Shown here piece after piece: positions 19,374 to 28,500 of a DNA stretch of 64,000 nt; position 1 is the first letter of the stretch, and every line of letters begins with the position of its first letter. The stretch comes from Sediminicoccus rosea (lineage in GTDB: Bacteria; Pseudomonadota; Alphaproteobacteria; Acetobacterales; Acetobacteraceae): contig NZ_CP137852.1 in assembly GCF_033547095.1 (NCBI RefSeq), positions 4,055,001 through 4,119,000 of the forward strand. Reading direction: 5' to 3'. A model generated the notes under the pieces. It was not told the DNA's origin. It made no database searches and saw only the letters and a list, made by a program, of their open reading frames with translations. The translations under genes were made by a program, and so were the position numbers.

Positions 19374-19814
19374 ATGCCCGTCCTGTCCGTCGCCGATCTC
19401 TTCGCCGCCAAGGCCGCCGCCCAGGCACGCCGCCAGGCCGAGGAGGAGGCCGCGCGCGAGGCCCACCAGGCCGAGCTCAAGGCCTTCGCCGAGAAGCTGA
19501 TGACCTATCAGATCACGGAGGACGACAAGCAGCGCGCGCTGACCAAGATCCGCCGCGCCTTCGAGAATGGCGAGAAGGAGGTGATGCTGATCCGCTTCCC
19601 CTCCGACATCTGCGAGGACCAGGGCCGGCGCATCAACAACCGGCTGGAGGGCTGGCAGGAAACGCTGCCAGGCGTCCTCAAGCACGTGCATGAATGGTGG
19701 GAGAAGGAGCTCGCCCCGGGTGGCTTCACCTTCGGCGCCCGGGTGCTGGATTATCCAGGCGGGATGCCCGGCGATATCGGCCTCTTCATCGGCTGGCCCG
19801 ACCAGCTGGGCTGA
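19374..19814 (+). CDS. Conserved protein of unknown function
   Basis: The 146-aa soluble product starts with an Ala/Glu-rich amphipathic helix (residues 8-45, likely coiled coil), then a compact region with EVMLIRFPSDICEDQGRRIN, WWEKELAPGGFTFGAR and DIGLFIGWP. It was not recognised. The clean GAGGAG site 6 nt before the ATG, normal codon use and position between two real genes support expression. It is convergent with the lipase-like gene (21 bp apart). Confidence 0.75.
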   Translation: MPVLSVADLFAAKAAAQARRQAEEEAAREAHQAELKAFAEKLMTYQITEDDKQRALTKIRRAFENGEKEVMLIRFPSDICEDQGRRINNRLEGWQETLPGVLKHVHEWWEKELAPGGFTFGARVLDYPGGMPGDIGLFIGWPDQLG

Positions 19815-19835
19815 TCGGGCCAGTGGGCCCCGGGC

Positions 19836-21200
19836 CTATTGCAGCTCGGCGCAGCCATTGGGTGCGGCGGTGCCCGCCAGGCGATCGGCCATCCAGCGCA
19901 GATACATCGGCTCCGCCACGCCGGGTGTGGTGAAGTGCGACTGCGCGCCGGGCAGCTGCACGCGCGAGACATTGCCGCCCATCCCGCACATCTGCCGCTG
20001 ATAGGCGGCGCCCATGGCAGGCGGGACGGTCGTGTCATGCGTGCCCCAGTAGATCACCACCGGCGCCACCGGGCGCACCGGCGCCACGCTGCCCGCCACG
20101 AAGGCCCGTGCCCAGTTCAGCAGGTTGCCCGGCTGCTCGCTCAGCAGGGAGCGATAGGTGGTGCCATAGGCGAAGTTCAGCGTGTCGCTCAGCACGTGCA
20201 TGCATTTGCGACGCATCAGGCCATCCAGCACGCGGGCGCCATCGGCCGTGAAGATGTCCGTCATCTGGACGTTCGGGAAGGCGGCCGCGGCGCCCCAGAT
20301 GCTCATGGACATGTGCGCGAAGTCGAAGATGTTGGAGGAAAAGCCGCTGACCAGGCCCTGCACGAAGGCGGAGGCGCCTGCCTCGGTCATCTCGCCGGGC
20401 GGCACGGTGGCCGAGATGACCTCGGGCGCCATGGCCACGAAGCCCTGCATCCGGATGCCGTCGAAGGCCGTGCCGCGCCGGGCGATATAGTCGCCGAGGC
20501 TCGCCGCCGCGACAGCGGCGCCGCCGCCCTGAGACCAGCCGTAGATGATCGCCCGCCGATCCGGCCCGGAGAGGCCCATGGCGCCCGCCGCGCGGATGGC
20601 GTTGATCGCATCCCGGCCATTGGTGGCCGCGATGGCGTATTGATGCGCCCCCGGCCCACCCTGGCCCTGGTAGTCGGTCGCGACGACGACATAGCCGCGC
20701 TGGATCATGGTCTCGACGCCGGGCACGCCGTAGTCGTTCCAGGAATTGCCCGAGGGCATGAAATACTGGTTCAGACCCTGCGCCGGGTCGAGCATCTGCG
20801 AGGGGCCGCAATTGGCCGCCGTGCCGGTCGTGCCATGCGCCCAGGAGATGATGGGCCGCCCGGCCTGCGGCATCTGCCCGCGCGGGGTGATGACGAGGGC
20901 GGTGGAGATGGTCGGCCGCTCCTGCACGTCGGAGGAGACATAGGCGATGCGCCAGGCCTGGGCATTGGGGATGGAGGTCGCCACCGACTCGCGCTGCAGC
21001 ACCTCGCCCAGCTTACCGCGCGGGGCCAGGCCCTGGGCGCGCTGGTAGAAGGGAGGAAGCGCCACCGGCAGCGGGACGGCGGGGCGCGCGGCCTGGGCCG
21101 GGCGCGGGGTTCGCGCGGGGGCCTCTCCCTGGGCCCAGGCGAGCCCCGGGGCCATGGCGAGAAGCCCGGCCGAAAGCAGGCGGGCGAGCGAGGATGACAT
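19836..21200 (-). CDS. Secreted lipase-family alpha/beta hydrolase
   Basis: The 454-aa product has a signal peptide (LARLLSAGLLAMAPGLAWA) and an alpha/beta-hydrolase domain: GTTG oxyanion region (ISWAHGTTGTAANCGP), nucleophile elbow GWSQGG near residue 220, likely Asp in WGTHDTTVPPAMG and His in QSHFTTPG. Its layout resembles the secretory lipase (LIP) family, whose members hydrolyse triacylglycerols or other esters. The substrate is not known. The start at MSSSLARL gives a normal signal. Confidence 0.83.
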   Translation of the reverse strand: MSSSLARLLSAGLLAMAPGLAWAQGEAPARTPRPAQAARPAVPLPVALPPFYQRAQGLAPRGKLGEVLQRESVATSIPNAQAWRIAYVSSDVQERPTISTALVITPRGQMPQAGRPIISWAHGTTGTAANCGPSQMLDPAQGLNQYFMPSGNSWNDYGVPGVETMIQRGYVVVATDYQGQGGPGAHQYAIAATNGRDAINAIRAAGAMGLSGPDRRAIIYGWSQGGGAAVAAASLGDYIARRGTAFDGIRMQGFVAMAPEVISATVPPGEMTEAGASAFVQGLVSGFSSNIFDFAHMSMSIWGAAAAFPNVQMTDIFTADGARVLDGLMRRKCMHVLSDTLNFAYGTTYRSLLSEQPGNLLNWARAFVAGSVAPVRPVAPVVIYWGTHDTTVPPAMGAAYQRQMCGMGGNVSRVQLPGAQSHFTTPGVAEPMYLRWMADRLAGTAAPNGCAELQ

Positions 21201-21310
21201 GCGGCTTTCCTTCCGGTGATGTGGCGCGGGCCTCCATTCCGGGGGAGGCCTTGCCCGCATCATGCACGGACGGCGCGGCATGCGTATTGTGATTGATCAA
21301 TCCGCGCGGA

Positions 21311-21343
21311 ACGAAAACCCGCGCCGCCGGTGGGCGGCGCGGG
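21311..21343 (-). terminator. Rho-independent terminator after the peptide-type receptor
   Basis: An 11-bp GC stem (CCCGCGCCGCC / GGCGGCGCGGG) with a 4-nt loop lies just after the stop at 21351. On the minus strand it is followed by GTTTTCGTTCC. Confidence 0.8.
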
Positions 21344-21350
21344 CCGGGCT

Positions 21351-22928
21351 TCAGTTCCCGATGCGGACCGAGCGCAGCGGGAAGCCGTTATCGGCCTGCT
21401 GCACCAGCGTCACGTTGTTGCGCGCCGCCCAGACCACCTGCTGCTGGTGCAGCGGGATATAGGCCACGTCCGACTGCAGCAGGCGCGTCGCCTGGGTGAT
21501 CAGCTCCTGCCGGCGGGCGGGCACGGTCTCCACGGCGATCTGGTCCACCAGCGCGTCAAAGGCGGGGTTGGAATAGCCGCCATTGTTGAACACGCCGCGG
21601 GTGCCGTCCCGCGTGCCGGCCAGGTTGAACAGCGCGTTGTGGGCGTCATAGGTGTTGGGCGTCCAGCCGAGCAGGTAGAAGCTCGTGTTGTAGCGGGGCG
21701 CATTCACCTCGGCGAAGAAGCGGGCGCGGGTCTGCGCCGCCAGCGTCACGCGCACATTGATGCGGGCCAGCATGGCGACGACGGCGGTGCAGATCGCCTC
21801 GTCATTCACGTAGCGGTCGTTCGGGCAATCGAGTGTCACGCCGAAGCCATTCGGGTAGCCCGCCTCGGCCAGCAGGCGGCGCGCGGCCTCGAGGTCGAGC
21901 GGCAGGCGTGTGTCATTCGCCTCCAGGAAGCCGTTCACGCCGGGGCCGAAGATCTGCCCCGCCGGCCGCGCCTGGCCGCGCATCACGCGCGTGGTGATCG
22001 CCTGGACATCAATGGCCTGGTAGATCGCGCGGCGCACGCGCACATCCTGGAAGGGATTGCGCCCGCGCACGTCGCTCTTCAGCAGTTCGGCGCGGTTCTG
22101 GTCCATGCCGAGATAGATGGTCCGCAGTTCCGGTCCCTGGATGATCCGCATGTTCGGCGTGCGGCCGATGCGCTCCATGTCCTGCGGCGGCACGGTATAG
22201 ACCATGTCCACCTCGCCCGAGAGCAGGGCGGCCACGCGCGTTGCGTCATTGGCGATGACGTTGAACTCGACGCGCGTCAGGTTGTGCGTCGGCGTGTCCC
22301 ACCAGAGCGGGTTGGGGGCCAGCACGGTGCGGCGATCGGGCTCCCGGCTCACCAGCACGAAGGGGCCGGTGCCCATGGCGTTGCGGGTGGCGAAATTCTC
22401 CTCGCGCGAGGTGAGGTCGGCCACGCGCTGGGCGCCGTGCCGCTCCAGCCAGGCCTTGCTCATGATGCCGAAGCTGGTGAGTTCCTCCGGCAGGATGGGG
22501 CTGGGGACGCGGGTGATCAGGTCCACCGTGAAGTCGTCCACGCGGCGCACCTCGGCGACCGCCGCGAAGTAGGAGGTGATGTTGGAGCCGGGGCCGCGCG
22601 CGCGGGCAATGGAGAAGACCACGTCATCCGCGGTGAAGGGCGAGCCGTCGGAGAAGCGGACATTGCGGCGCAGGTGGAAGCGCCAGGTCAGCGGGTCCAC
22701 CTGCTCCCACCGCTCGGCCAGCGCCGCTTCCAGGCGCAGGTTGCGGTCGCGCCGGATCAGCGGCTCGTAGATGTTCGCGTTGAAGGTGAGGAGGAAGGTC
22801 TCGGACCGCGTATAGGGGTCCATCGAGTTGACGTCGCCGTCATTGGCCCAGCGGAAAAGATTGGCCTGCGCCGGGGCGAGGCCGAGGCTCACGGCCAGCG
22901 CCGCCGCAGCCAGGAAGGGACGGAACAT
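21351..22928 (-). CDS. Peptide/nickel-type ABC transporter substrate-binding protein
   Basis: The 525-aa product is a family 5 solute-binding protein with a signal peptide (AAAALAVSLGLAPAQA), the N-terminal DGDVNSMDPYTRSETF, WRFHLRRNVRFSDGSPFTADDV and a normal C-terminal lobe. Ligands of this family include oligopeptides, opines and glutathione; this one is unknown. No permease or ATPase genes are adjacent, and terminators flank it on both sides, so it is a monocistronic orphan receptor. Confidence 0.9.
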   Translation of the reverse strand: MFRPFLAAAALAVSLGLAPAQANLFRWANDGDVNSMDPYTRSETFLLTFNANIYEPLIRRDRNLRLEAALAERWEQVDPLTWRFHLRRNVRFSDGSPFTADDVVFSIARARGPGSNITSYFAAVAEVRRVDDFTVDLITRVPSPILPEELTSFGIMSKAWLERHGAQRVADLTSREENFATRNAMGTGPFVLVSREPDRRTVLAPNPLWWDTPTHNLTRVEFNVIANDATRVAALLSGEVDMVYTVPPQDMERIGRTPNMRIIQGPELRTIYLGMDQNRAELLKSDVRGRNPFQDVRVRRAIYQAIDVQAITTRVMRGQARPAGQIFGPGVNGFLEANDTRLPLDLEAARRLLAEAGYPNGFGVTLDCPNDRYVNDEAICTAVVAMLARINVRVTLAAQTRARFFAEVNAPRYNTSFYLLGWTPNTYDAHNALFNLAGTRDGTRGVFNNGGYSNPAFDALVDQIAVETVPARRQELITQATRLLQSDVAYIPLHQQQVVWAARNNVTLVQQADNGFPLRSVRIGN

Positions 22929-22940
22929 GCAACTCTCCCG

Positions 22941-22980
22941 AAAACGAAAATGCCGGCACAGGCTAGCCCCGTGCCGGCAT
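22941..22980 (-). terminator. Rho-independent terminator of the F0 operon
   Basis: Perfect 10-bp stem ATGCCGGCAC / GTGCCGGCAT (22950-22959 and 22971-22980) with an 11-nt loop. On the minus strand it is followed by TTTTCGTTTTC. It lies 26 nt after the atpF stop. Confidence 0.88.
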
Positions 22981-23006
22981 CGTGACGAGTGGGAGAGGGC
23001 CTGAAA

Positions 23007-23495
23007 TCAGGCGGCGCGGAAGGCCACCGGCAGGCTGGCGACGGCGTTGTCGATCAGCGCAGCATCGGCCGTGGCATCGTGGCGGGCCACGATGATGTCG
23101 CGCACGGCGGCGGTCGCGATCTCGGCGGCGGCGTTGCGCACCTCGGTCACAGCGCTCGCCTCGGCGGCGGCGATGCGGTCCATCGCCATGCGCTCGCGGC
23201 GCTTGGCGGCGGCCTCGGCCTCGGCGCCCGCGGCCGCGGCGAGGCGCTGGGCCTCGGCCTGGGCGCGCTCGATCATGGCGGCCGCCTCGGCGACGGCGGC
23301 CTCACGCTCGGCGGTGGCCTGGGCCAGCATGGCCTCGGCCTCCTCGCGCAGGCGGCGGGCTTCGTCGAGTTCGGCGCGGATGCGCTCGCCGCGGGCGTCG
23401 AGCATCGCCGTCGCCCGGCTCCAGGCCATCTTGCCGAAGAGGACGACGAAGATGACGAAGCTGGCGGCAACCCAGAACTTGGGATCTTGCAACAT
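23007..23495 (-). CDS. atpF: F0F1 ATP synthase subunit b
   Basis: Peripheral-stalk subunit. The 162-aa product has one N-terminal membrane segment (FWVAASFVIFVVLFGKMAW) and a long charged Ala/Glu/Arg helix to the end, as expected for the b dimer. It is the second of the two b-type genes. Its ATG shares one base with the b' stop (TGATG), so translation is coupled and the b:b' ratio may be fixed near one. Confidence 0.93.
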   Translation of the reverse strand: MLQDPKFWVAASFVIFVVLFGKMAWSRATAMLDARGERIRAELDEARRLREEAEAMLAQATAEREAAVAEAAAMIERAQAEAQRLAAAAGAEAEAAAKRRERMAMDRIAAAEASAVTEVRNAAAEIATAAVRDIIVARHDATADAALIDNAVASLPVAFRAA

Positions 23496-23992
23496 CAGCG
23501 GCCTCCCTGGCTCGCGGCGCGGTCCACGGCGGCGGTCACGTCGTTGGCCGGGGCGGTGATGGCGAGGCGGTTGAGCATGGCCGTCGCCGTCTCGCCAGCG
23601 ACTTCGCGCAGCGCGCCCATCGCCTGGTCTCGCGCGGCGCGGACCTGTTGTTCGGCCTTCGCCACCTGGGCGGCAAGGCGGGCATTGATCTCGGCTGCCT
23701 GGGCGGCCGACTTGGTCTGCGCCTCGACCATGGCGGCCGAGATGGCGGCCTGGGCCTCGGCACGGGCGGCAGCGGTGGCCGCCCGGATTTCGGCAAGGGC
23801 GGCCTCACCCGCCGCCTGCGCGTCGCGCGCGGCGTCGAGATCGGCCGCGATGCGCGCAGCGCGTTCATCCAGGACCGACGCCACCTGCGGCAGCGCGTAG
23901 TTCTTCAGGACGAAGTAGAGGAAGCCAAAGATGATCAGCAGCCAGACCAGCTTGCTCATCATCAGTGGGTTGGCAAAGTCGAGCTGCGGCAT
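23495..23992 (-). CDS. F0F1 ATP synthase subunit b'
   Basis: Second peripheral-stalk subunit, typical of alphaproteobacteria and photosynthetic lineages. The 165-aa product has the membrane segment KLVWLLIIFGFLYFVLKNY, ending in the LPQVASVLDERAARI motif characteristic of b', then a helical stalk. A 103-bp spacer with short repeats and a hairpin separates it from atpE. Confidence 0.93.
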   Translation of the reverse strand: MPQLDFANPLMMSKLVWLLIIFGFLYFVLKNYALPQVASVLDERAARIAADLDAARDAQAAGEAALAEIRAATAAARAEAQAAISAAMVEAQTKSAAQAAEINARLAAQVAKAEQQVRAARDQAMGALREVAGETATAMLNRLAITAPANDVTAAVDRAASQGGR

Positions 23993-24000
23993 GGCGATAT

Positions 24001-24051
24001 CCTGGGGCTCAGAAACCTGGGGCTCGGAAGCCTGGGGCCCTGGGCCCGAAG
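24001..24051. repeat. Short tandem repeats in the atpE-b' spacer
   Basis: Three imperfect head-to-tail copies of a 15-bp unit, CCTGGGGCTC(A/G)GAA(A/G), the last diverged (CCTGGGGCCCTGGGCCCGAAG). They sit directly upstream of the b' start region. Confidence 0.65.
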
Positions 24052-24063
24052 CAGGGAAACGAA

Positions 24064-24088
24064 GGGCGGGGCCGCAAAGGCCCCGCCC
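24064..24088 (-). terminator. Hairpin directly after atpE (attenuator or stabiliser)
   Basis: Perfect 10-bp stem GGGCGGGGCC / GGCCCCGCCC with a 5-nt loop, 7 nt after the atpE stop; on the minus strand followed by TTCGTTTCC. It lies inside the operon, so a partial terminator or mRNA-end stabiliser could raise subunit c output over b and b'. Confidence 0.55.
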
Positions 24089-24095
24089 GACGCGC

Positions 24096-24320
24096 TCAGG
24101 CGAACAGGATGAGGAAGGCGATCAGCAGCGCGAAGAGCGCCACGGCTTCCGTCAGCGCGAAGCCCAGAATGCCGATCGGGAAGACGGCGTCGCGGGCGGA
24201 GGGGTTCCGCGCCACGCTGGTGATCAGCGAGGAGAAGATGTTCCCGATGCCCAGGCCAACGCCGAACAGCGCGATGACGGCGATGCCAGCCCCGAGGGCC
24301 TTGGCGGCAGCAACTTCCAT
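24096..24320 (-). CDS. atpE: F0F1 ATP synthase subunit c
   Basis: Proteolipid of the rotor ring. The 74-aa product has two hydrophobic helices joined by the polar loop ARNPSARD; the second helix carries the proton-binding Glu58 in [12 protein letters not shown]. Helix 1 has the tight-packing glycine pattern FGVGLGIG. Confidence 0.96.
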   Translation of the reverse strand: MEVAAAKALGAGIAVIALFGVGLGIGNIFSSLITSVARNPSARDAVFPIGILGFALTEAVALFALLIAFLILFA

Positions 24321-24368
24321 GTTCTCAATCCTTCTGTTTGCTGAGAAGCAGGTGGGGACGGCCCGTGC

Positions 24369-25124
24369 TCAGTGCAGGTGCACGGCGTCGTGGAGGTAGA
24401 TGCAGGTGAGGATCGCGAACACATAAGCCTGCAGGAACGCGACCAGCACTTCGAAGCCGACCAGCGCGACGTTGATCGCGAGCGGCATGACGGCGATGAA
24501 CGGACCGACCGCGCCCAGGCCCGCCAGCATCACCACGAAGGTGGCGAAGACCTTCAGCATCACGTGGCCCGCCACCATGTTGGCGAAGAGACGGATGGAG
24601 AGGCTGATCGGGCGCGAGAGGTAGGAGACGATCTCGACCGGAATGATGATGGGCGCGAGCCAGATGGGCGCGCCCTCGGGGAAGAAGTAGCCCAGGAACT
24701 TCTTGCCATGCAGCGAGATCGCGACCGCCGTGATGAGCACGAAGACGATCATCGCCATGACGAAGGTCATGCTGATGTGGCTGGTGTAGGTGAAGGCGTA
24801 GGGGAACAGGCCCAGCATGTTCCCGAACAGGATGAACATGAACAGCGTGAACACGAAGGGGAAGAAGCGGCGGCCTTCGTCGCCGATCTGCGCCAGCACC
24901 ATGTCGTCGATGAAGCCATAGGCGCTTTCCGCCAGGCTCTGCATGCGGCCGGGCACCACGGCGCGGTGCCGCATGCCCCAGGCCATCAGCGCGACGATCA
25001 GGGCGCCGGAAATGAGCATGTAGAGGTTGGACTGCGTGAAGCCGACCGAGCGGCCGACGGCACCGAGCGCGGGCGCCAGATCGAACTGACTGAGCGCGTC
25101 AATCGCTTTCCCCTCAACGGCCAC
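24369..25124 (-). CDS. atpB: F0F1 ATP synthase subunit a
   Basis: Stator proton-channel subunit. The 251-aa product has five to six membrane helices and the essential Arg in ISLSIRLFANMVAGHVMLKV, with the C-terminal helix LVGFEVLVAFLQAYVFAILT carrying the conserved Glu and Gln. It is the second gene of the operon, after atpI. Confidence 0.96.
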   Translation of the reverse strand: MAVEGKAIDALSQFDLAPALGAVGRSVGFTQSNLYMLISGALIVALMAWGMRHRAVVPGRMQSLAESAYGFIDDMVLAQIGDEGRRFFPFVFTLFMFILFGNMLGLFPYAFTYTSHISMTFVMAMIVFVLITAVAISLHGKKFLGYFFPEGAPIWLAPIIIPVEIVSYLSRPISLSIRLFANMVAGHVMLKVFATFVVMLAGLGAVGPFIAVMPLAINVALVGFEVLVAFLQAYVFAILTCIYLHDAVHLH

Positions 25125-25148
25125 CGCGCACCTCCAGCTAAAGACAGA

Positions 25149-25448
25149 TCAACCCTTGCGAGCGCCGGACCGGGGATTGAACAGGCGATACACGTTCAAC
25201 ACGCCGGCGGCGGCCCCCAGGACGAAGAACACGAGGAAGAGCCAAGGCCAGGTGCCAAGCCACCGGTCCAGCATGAAGCCAAGCCCCACACCGACCACCA
25301 GCGCGGAGACGACCTCCACACCGGCCCGGAGACCAAACCCCCAGGCGGAATTCGGGAGGCCGCCTTGTCCAGCCTCCGGCTTGTCGAGACCTTGGCGGTC
25401 CCGTGCGGCCTTGAGGCGACGCTTCAGCGAATCCCGGTTGTCCACCAT
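25149..25448 (-). CDS. atpI: AtpI/AtpZ-family ATP synthase accessory protein
   Basis: The 99-aa product has a charged N-terminus (MVDNRDSLKRRLKAARDRQG) and two membrane helices (VVSALVVGVGLGFMLDRW and WLFLVFFVLGAAAGVLNVYR). This is the AtpI type that heads F0 operons and is linked to c-ring assembly or Mg2+ supply. It is the first gene of the operon. Confidence 0.88.
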   Translation of the reverse strand: MVDNRDSLKRRLKAARDRQGLDKPEAGQGGLPNSAWGFGLRAGVEVVSALVVGVGLGFMLDRWLGTWPWLFLVFFVLGAAAGVLNVYRLFNPRSGARKG

Positions 25449-25487
25449 GGCTCCTTCCCTCAGTTTTCATCTGGAAGGCGAGGCTGC

Positions 25488-25515
25488 CTCTATGGCGGCG
25501 CAGCATGACTGTCAA
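25488..25515 (-). promoter_or_regulatory. Sigma70-type promoter of the F0 operon
   Basis: On the minus strand a consensus -35 TTGACA (25515-25510), a 16-bp spacer and ATAGAG (25493-25488) lie about 40 nt upstream of atpI, between smc and atpI. Confidence 0.6.
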
Positions 25516-25547
25516 GCGCGCGCGGCCCCGGAAAGCGACGCCGAAAG

Positions 25548-28500
25548 CTACCCTTCCGCCATCGCCACGGCCTCGCCCAGGTCCACGGAAAGCAGGCGGG
25601 AAACGCCGCGTTCCTGCATGGTGACGCCGAACAGCCGGTGCATCCGCGCCATGGTCAGCGCGTGATGGGTGACGATGAGGAAGCGCGTCCCCGTCTCGGC
25701 CATGCTGTCCAGCAGGTCGCACAGGCGCTCGACATTGGCGTCGTCCAACGGCGCATCCACCTCGTCCAGCACGCAGACGGGCGCAGGGTGGCAGCGGAAC
25801 ACCGCGAAAATCAGCGAAAGCGCGGTCAGTGCCTGCTCGCCGCCCGAGAGCAGCGAGAGGGCGGAGAGCTTCTTGCCCGGCGGCTCGGCATAGATTTCGA
25901 GCCCCGCCTCCAGCGGGTCCTCGCTGCCGACCAGCGCCAGATGCGCCCGCCCGCCGCCGAAGAGCTTGCTGAACAGCGCCCGGAACTCGCGGTCCACCTG
26001 GTCGAAGATGGCGCGCAGCCGCTCCCGCGCCTCGCGGTTCAGGTGCCCGATGGAGCCGCGCAGCTTGGCGATGGCCGAGCCCACCTCCTCGCGGTCGCGC
26101 TGGATGCCGGCGATGCGGGCCTCCAGCTCCTCCAGCTCGGTCTCGGCGCGGAGGTTGACGGGGCCCACCTCCTCCCGCTCGCGGATCAGGCGCTCGGCCC
26201 GCCTCCGGGCGCGTTCCTCGGCGGCGTCGGAAATATCCTGGGGCGGGGCCGGCAGCTCGGCCGATTCGCCCAGGCGCTCCAGAATGCGGGCCGCCAGCGC
26301 CTCGCCGGCCTGCAACGCCGAGTCCCTCGCGGCCTCGGCACGAAGGGCGGCCTCGCGCGCCTGGACCAGCGCGGCCTCGGCGCCGCGGCGCACCTCCTCG
26401 CGGGCCCGGGCCTGGCCCTCGGCGCCGTCGAGCTTCGCGCGGGCTTCCGCATGGGCGGTCTCGGCCGCCTCGAGCCGGCGGGCGGCCTCGGCGGCGGCGC
26501 CCGCCACCCGCTCGGGCAGGGCCTTGGCGGCTTCGCGGCGGGCGAAGGCCTCGGCGCGGCGCGATTCGAGACCGGCGAGGCGCGCCGCGGCGTCCTGCAG
26601 GCGCTGCGCCCAGGCGGCGCGCTCGGCCAGCGCGGCCTCGCGCCGGGCCGCGAGGCCCTCGCGCTCGGCCTTGAGCGCCAGGGCCCGTCCGCGCATCTCG
26701 GCCGCCTTGCCTCGGATCCCGGCGAGCGCGAGCCGCGCCTGGTCCACCTGCGCCCGCGCCTCGCCGAGATCGGGCAGGGCCTGGCGGGCGGCGCGGGCGG
26801 CGGCCAGCGCCGCATCCGCCTCGCCCGATTCGGCGGCGATCCGCTCCTGCTGCGGGATGAGGGCGGCCAGCTGCGCCTGGGCCGCATTGTGCCGGCTGCG
26901 CAGGCTCGCCTGCTCCGAGCGGGCGCGGGCCAGCGCCGCCTCGGCCTGGCGGCGGGCCTCGCGGGCGGCGGATTCGGCGGCGAGCGCACGGCGGGCCGCC
27001 TCGGCTTCGGCCTCGAAGCCGACCACGGCGGGGCTGGCCGCCAGCACGGCCTCGGCCTCGGTCAACGCGGCCTGCGCCTCCGCGGCTTCGTCGGCCAGGC
27101 GCTGCGCCTGGGCGGCGTGTTCGGCGAGACGGCGCTCGGCCGCGGCGAGCTGGGCGGCGAGTTCGGCGACGCGGGCCTGGGCTCGGGAATGGGCGGGTTC
27201 GGCCGCGTTGCGGGCGGTGCGGGCCTGCTCCTCGGCGGCCTGGGCGCGCATCTCGGCCGCCGCCGCGGCAGCGCGGGCCTGTTCGGCGGCGCGGGCGGCG
27301 GGGGTGGCCTCCGCCAGCCGCGCCTCGGCCTGCCGCAGCCGGGCCAAATTCTGCAGGCGCGCCGCCCCGGCCTTGGCGGCGCCGGGCGCCAGCACATAGC
27401 CGTCCCAGCGCCAGAGCGCGCCGGAACGCGCCACCAGCGCCTGCCCGGGGCGCAGCGCCGCCTGGAGCGCCGCCCCATCCTCGACCAGGCCGATCTGCGA
27501 AAGGGCGCGCGCCAGTTCCGGCGGCGCGCCGACCAGCCCGGCCAGGGCCTCGGCGCCCTCCGGCAAGGGCGGCGCGGCTTCCAGGGGCGGCAGGGCGCGC
27601 CAGAAGCGGTTGGCGCCGGAACCGCGCCCGCCCTCCAGCCCCTCGCCCAGCGCGGCCCCCAGCGCCGCCTCCAGCCCTTCGGGGATGGTCAGCGTCCGCG
27701 CGATCGGCTCGGCCTCGCCCGCCGCATCGCCGGTGGCGGCGCGCAGCCCCTGCAGCTCGGCCTTGAGGCGGGATTCGGCGGCCTGCGCCGTCGCCTCGGC
27801 GGCGCGGGCGGCGGCGGCCTCGCGGGCGGCTTGCTCGCGCGCGGTGCGGCCGGCGGCGAGGCGGGATTCGGCCTCGCGCAGCGCCGCCTCGGCGGCGGCG
27901 GCGGCCTCGCGCGCGGCGGGCAGCAGGGCGGCATCGGGCATGGGCGGGGCCGCGCGCCGCGCTGCCTCCTCGCGCTGCCGGGCGGATTGCAGCCGCTGGG
28001 CGGCCGCGTTGCGGGCGCGCTCGGCCGCCCCGCGCTCGATCTCGGCGGCGCGGGCGGCATCGCGCGCGGCATTGGCGCGGCGCTCCGCCTCGGCCCGGGC
28101 GCGCTCCGCCGCCTCGAAGCCGGTGCGGGCCTCCTCCAGCGCGACCTCGGCCGCGGCCAGGGCCGCATCGGCCGCGTCCAGCGCGGCCCCAGGCACGCTC
28201 TGCGCCTCGGCCGTCGCGCGCTGGGCCAGGATCTGCGCGAGCTGCTCGGCCAGGCGCCGGGCGCGCTGGTCGCTGAAGGCCAGCTCCGCCGCCAATTGAT
28301 TGGCCCGGGCGGCGAGCGAGGCGGCCGCCTCCGTCGCCGCCTCATTGGCCGCCTCCGCGGCGGCGAGCTCGCCCTCGAGCCCGGCGGCCTCGGCCTCCGC
28401 CGCCTCGATCCGGGCGGGCAATTGCGCCTCGGCCGAGGCGAGGCCCGCCGCCTCGCGCTGGGCGCGGGTCTCGGCGGCGCGGGCATCGCGCTCCACGCCG

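Noticed and set aside
21292-21301. ATTGATCAAT palindrome before the lipase-like gene, as an FNR box
   Set aside because: The two half sites have no 4-bp spacer, and no -10 lies at a fitting distance.
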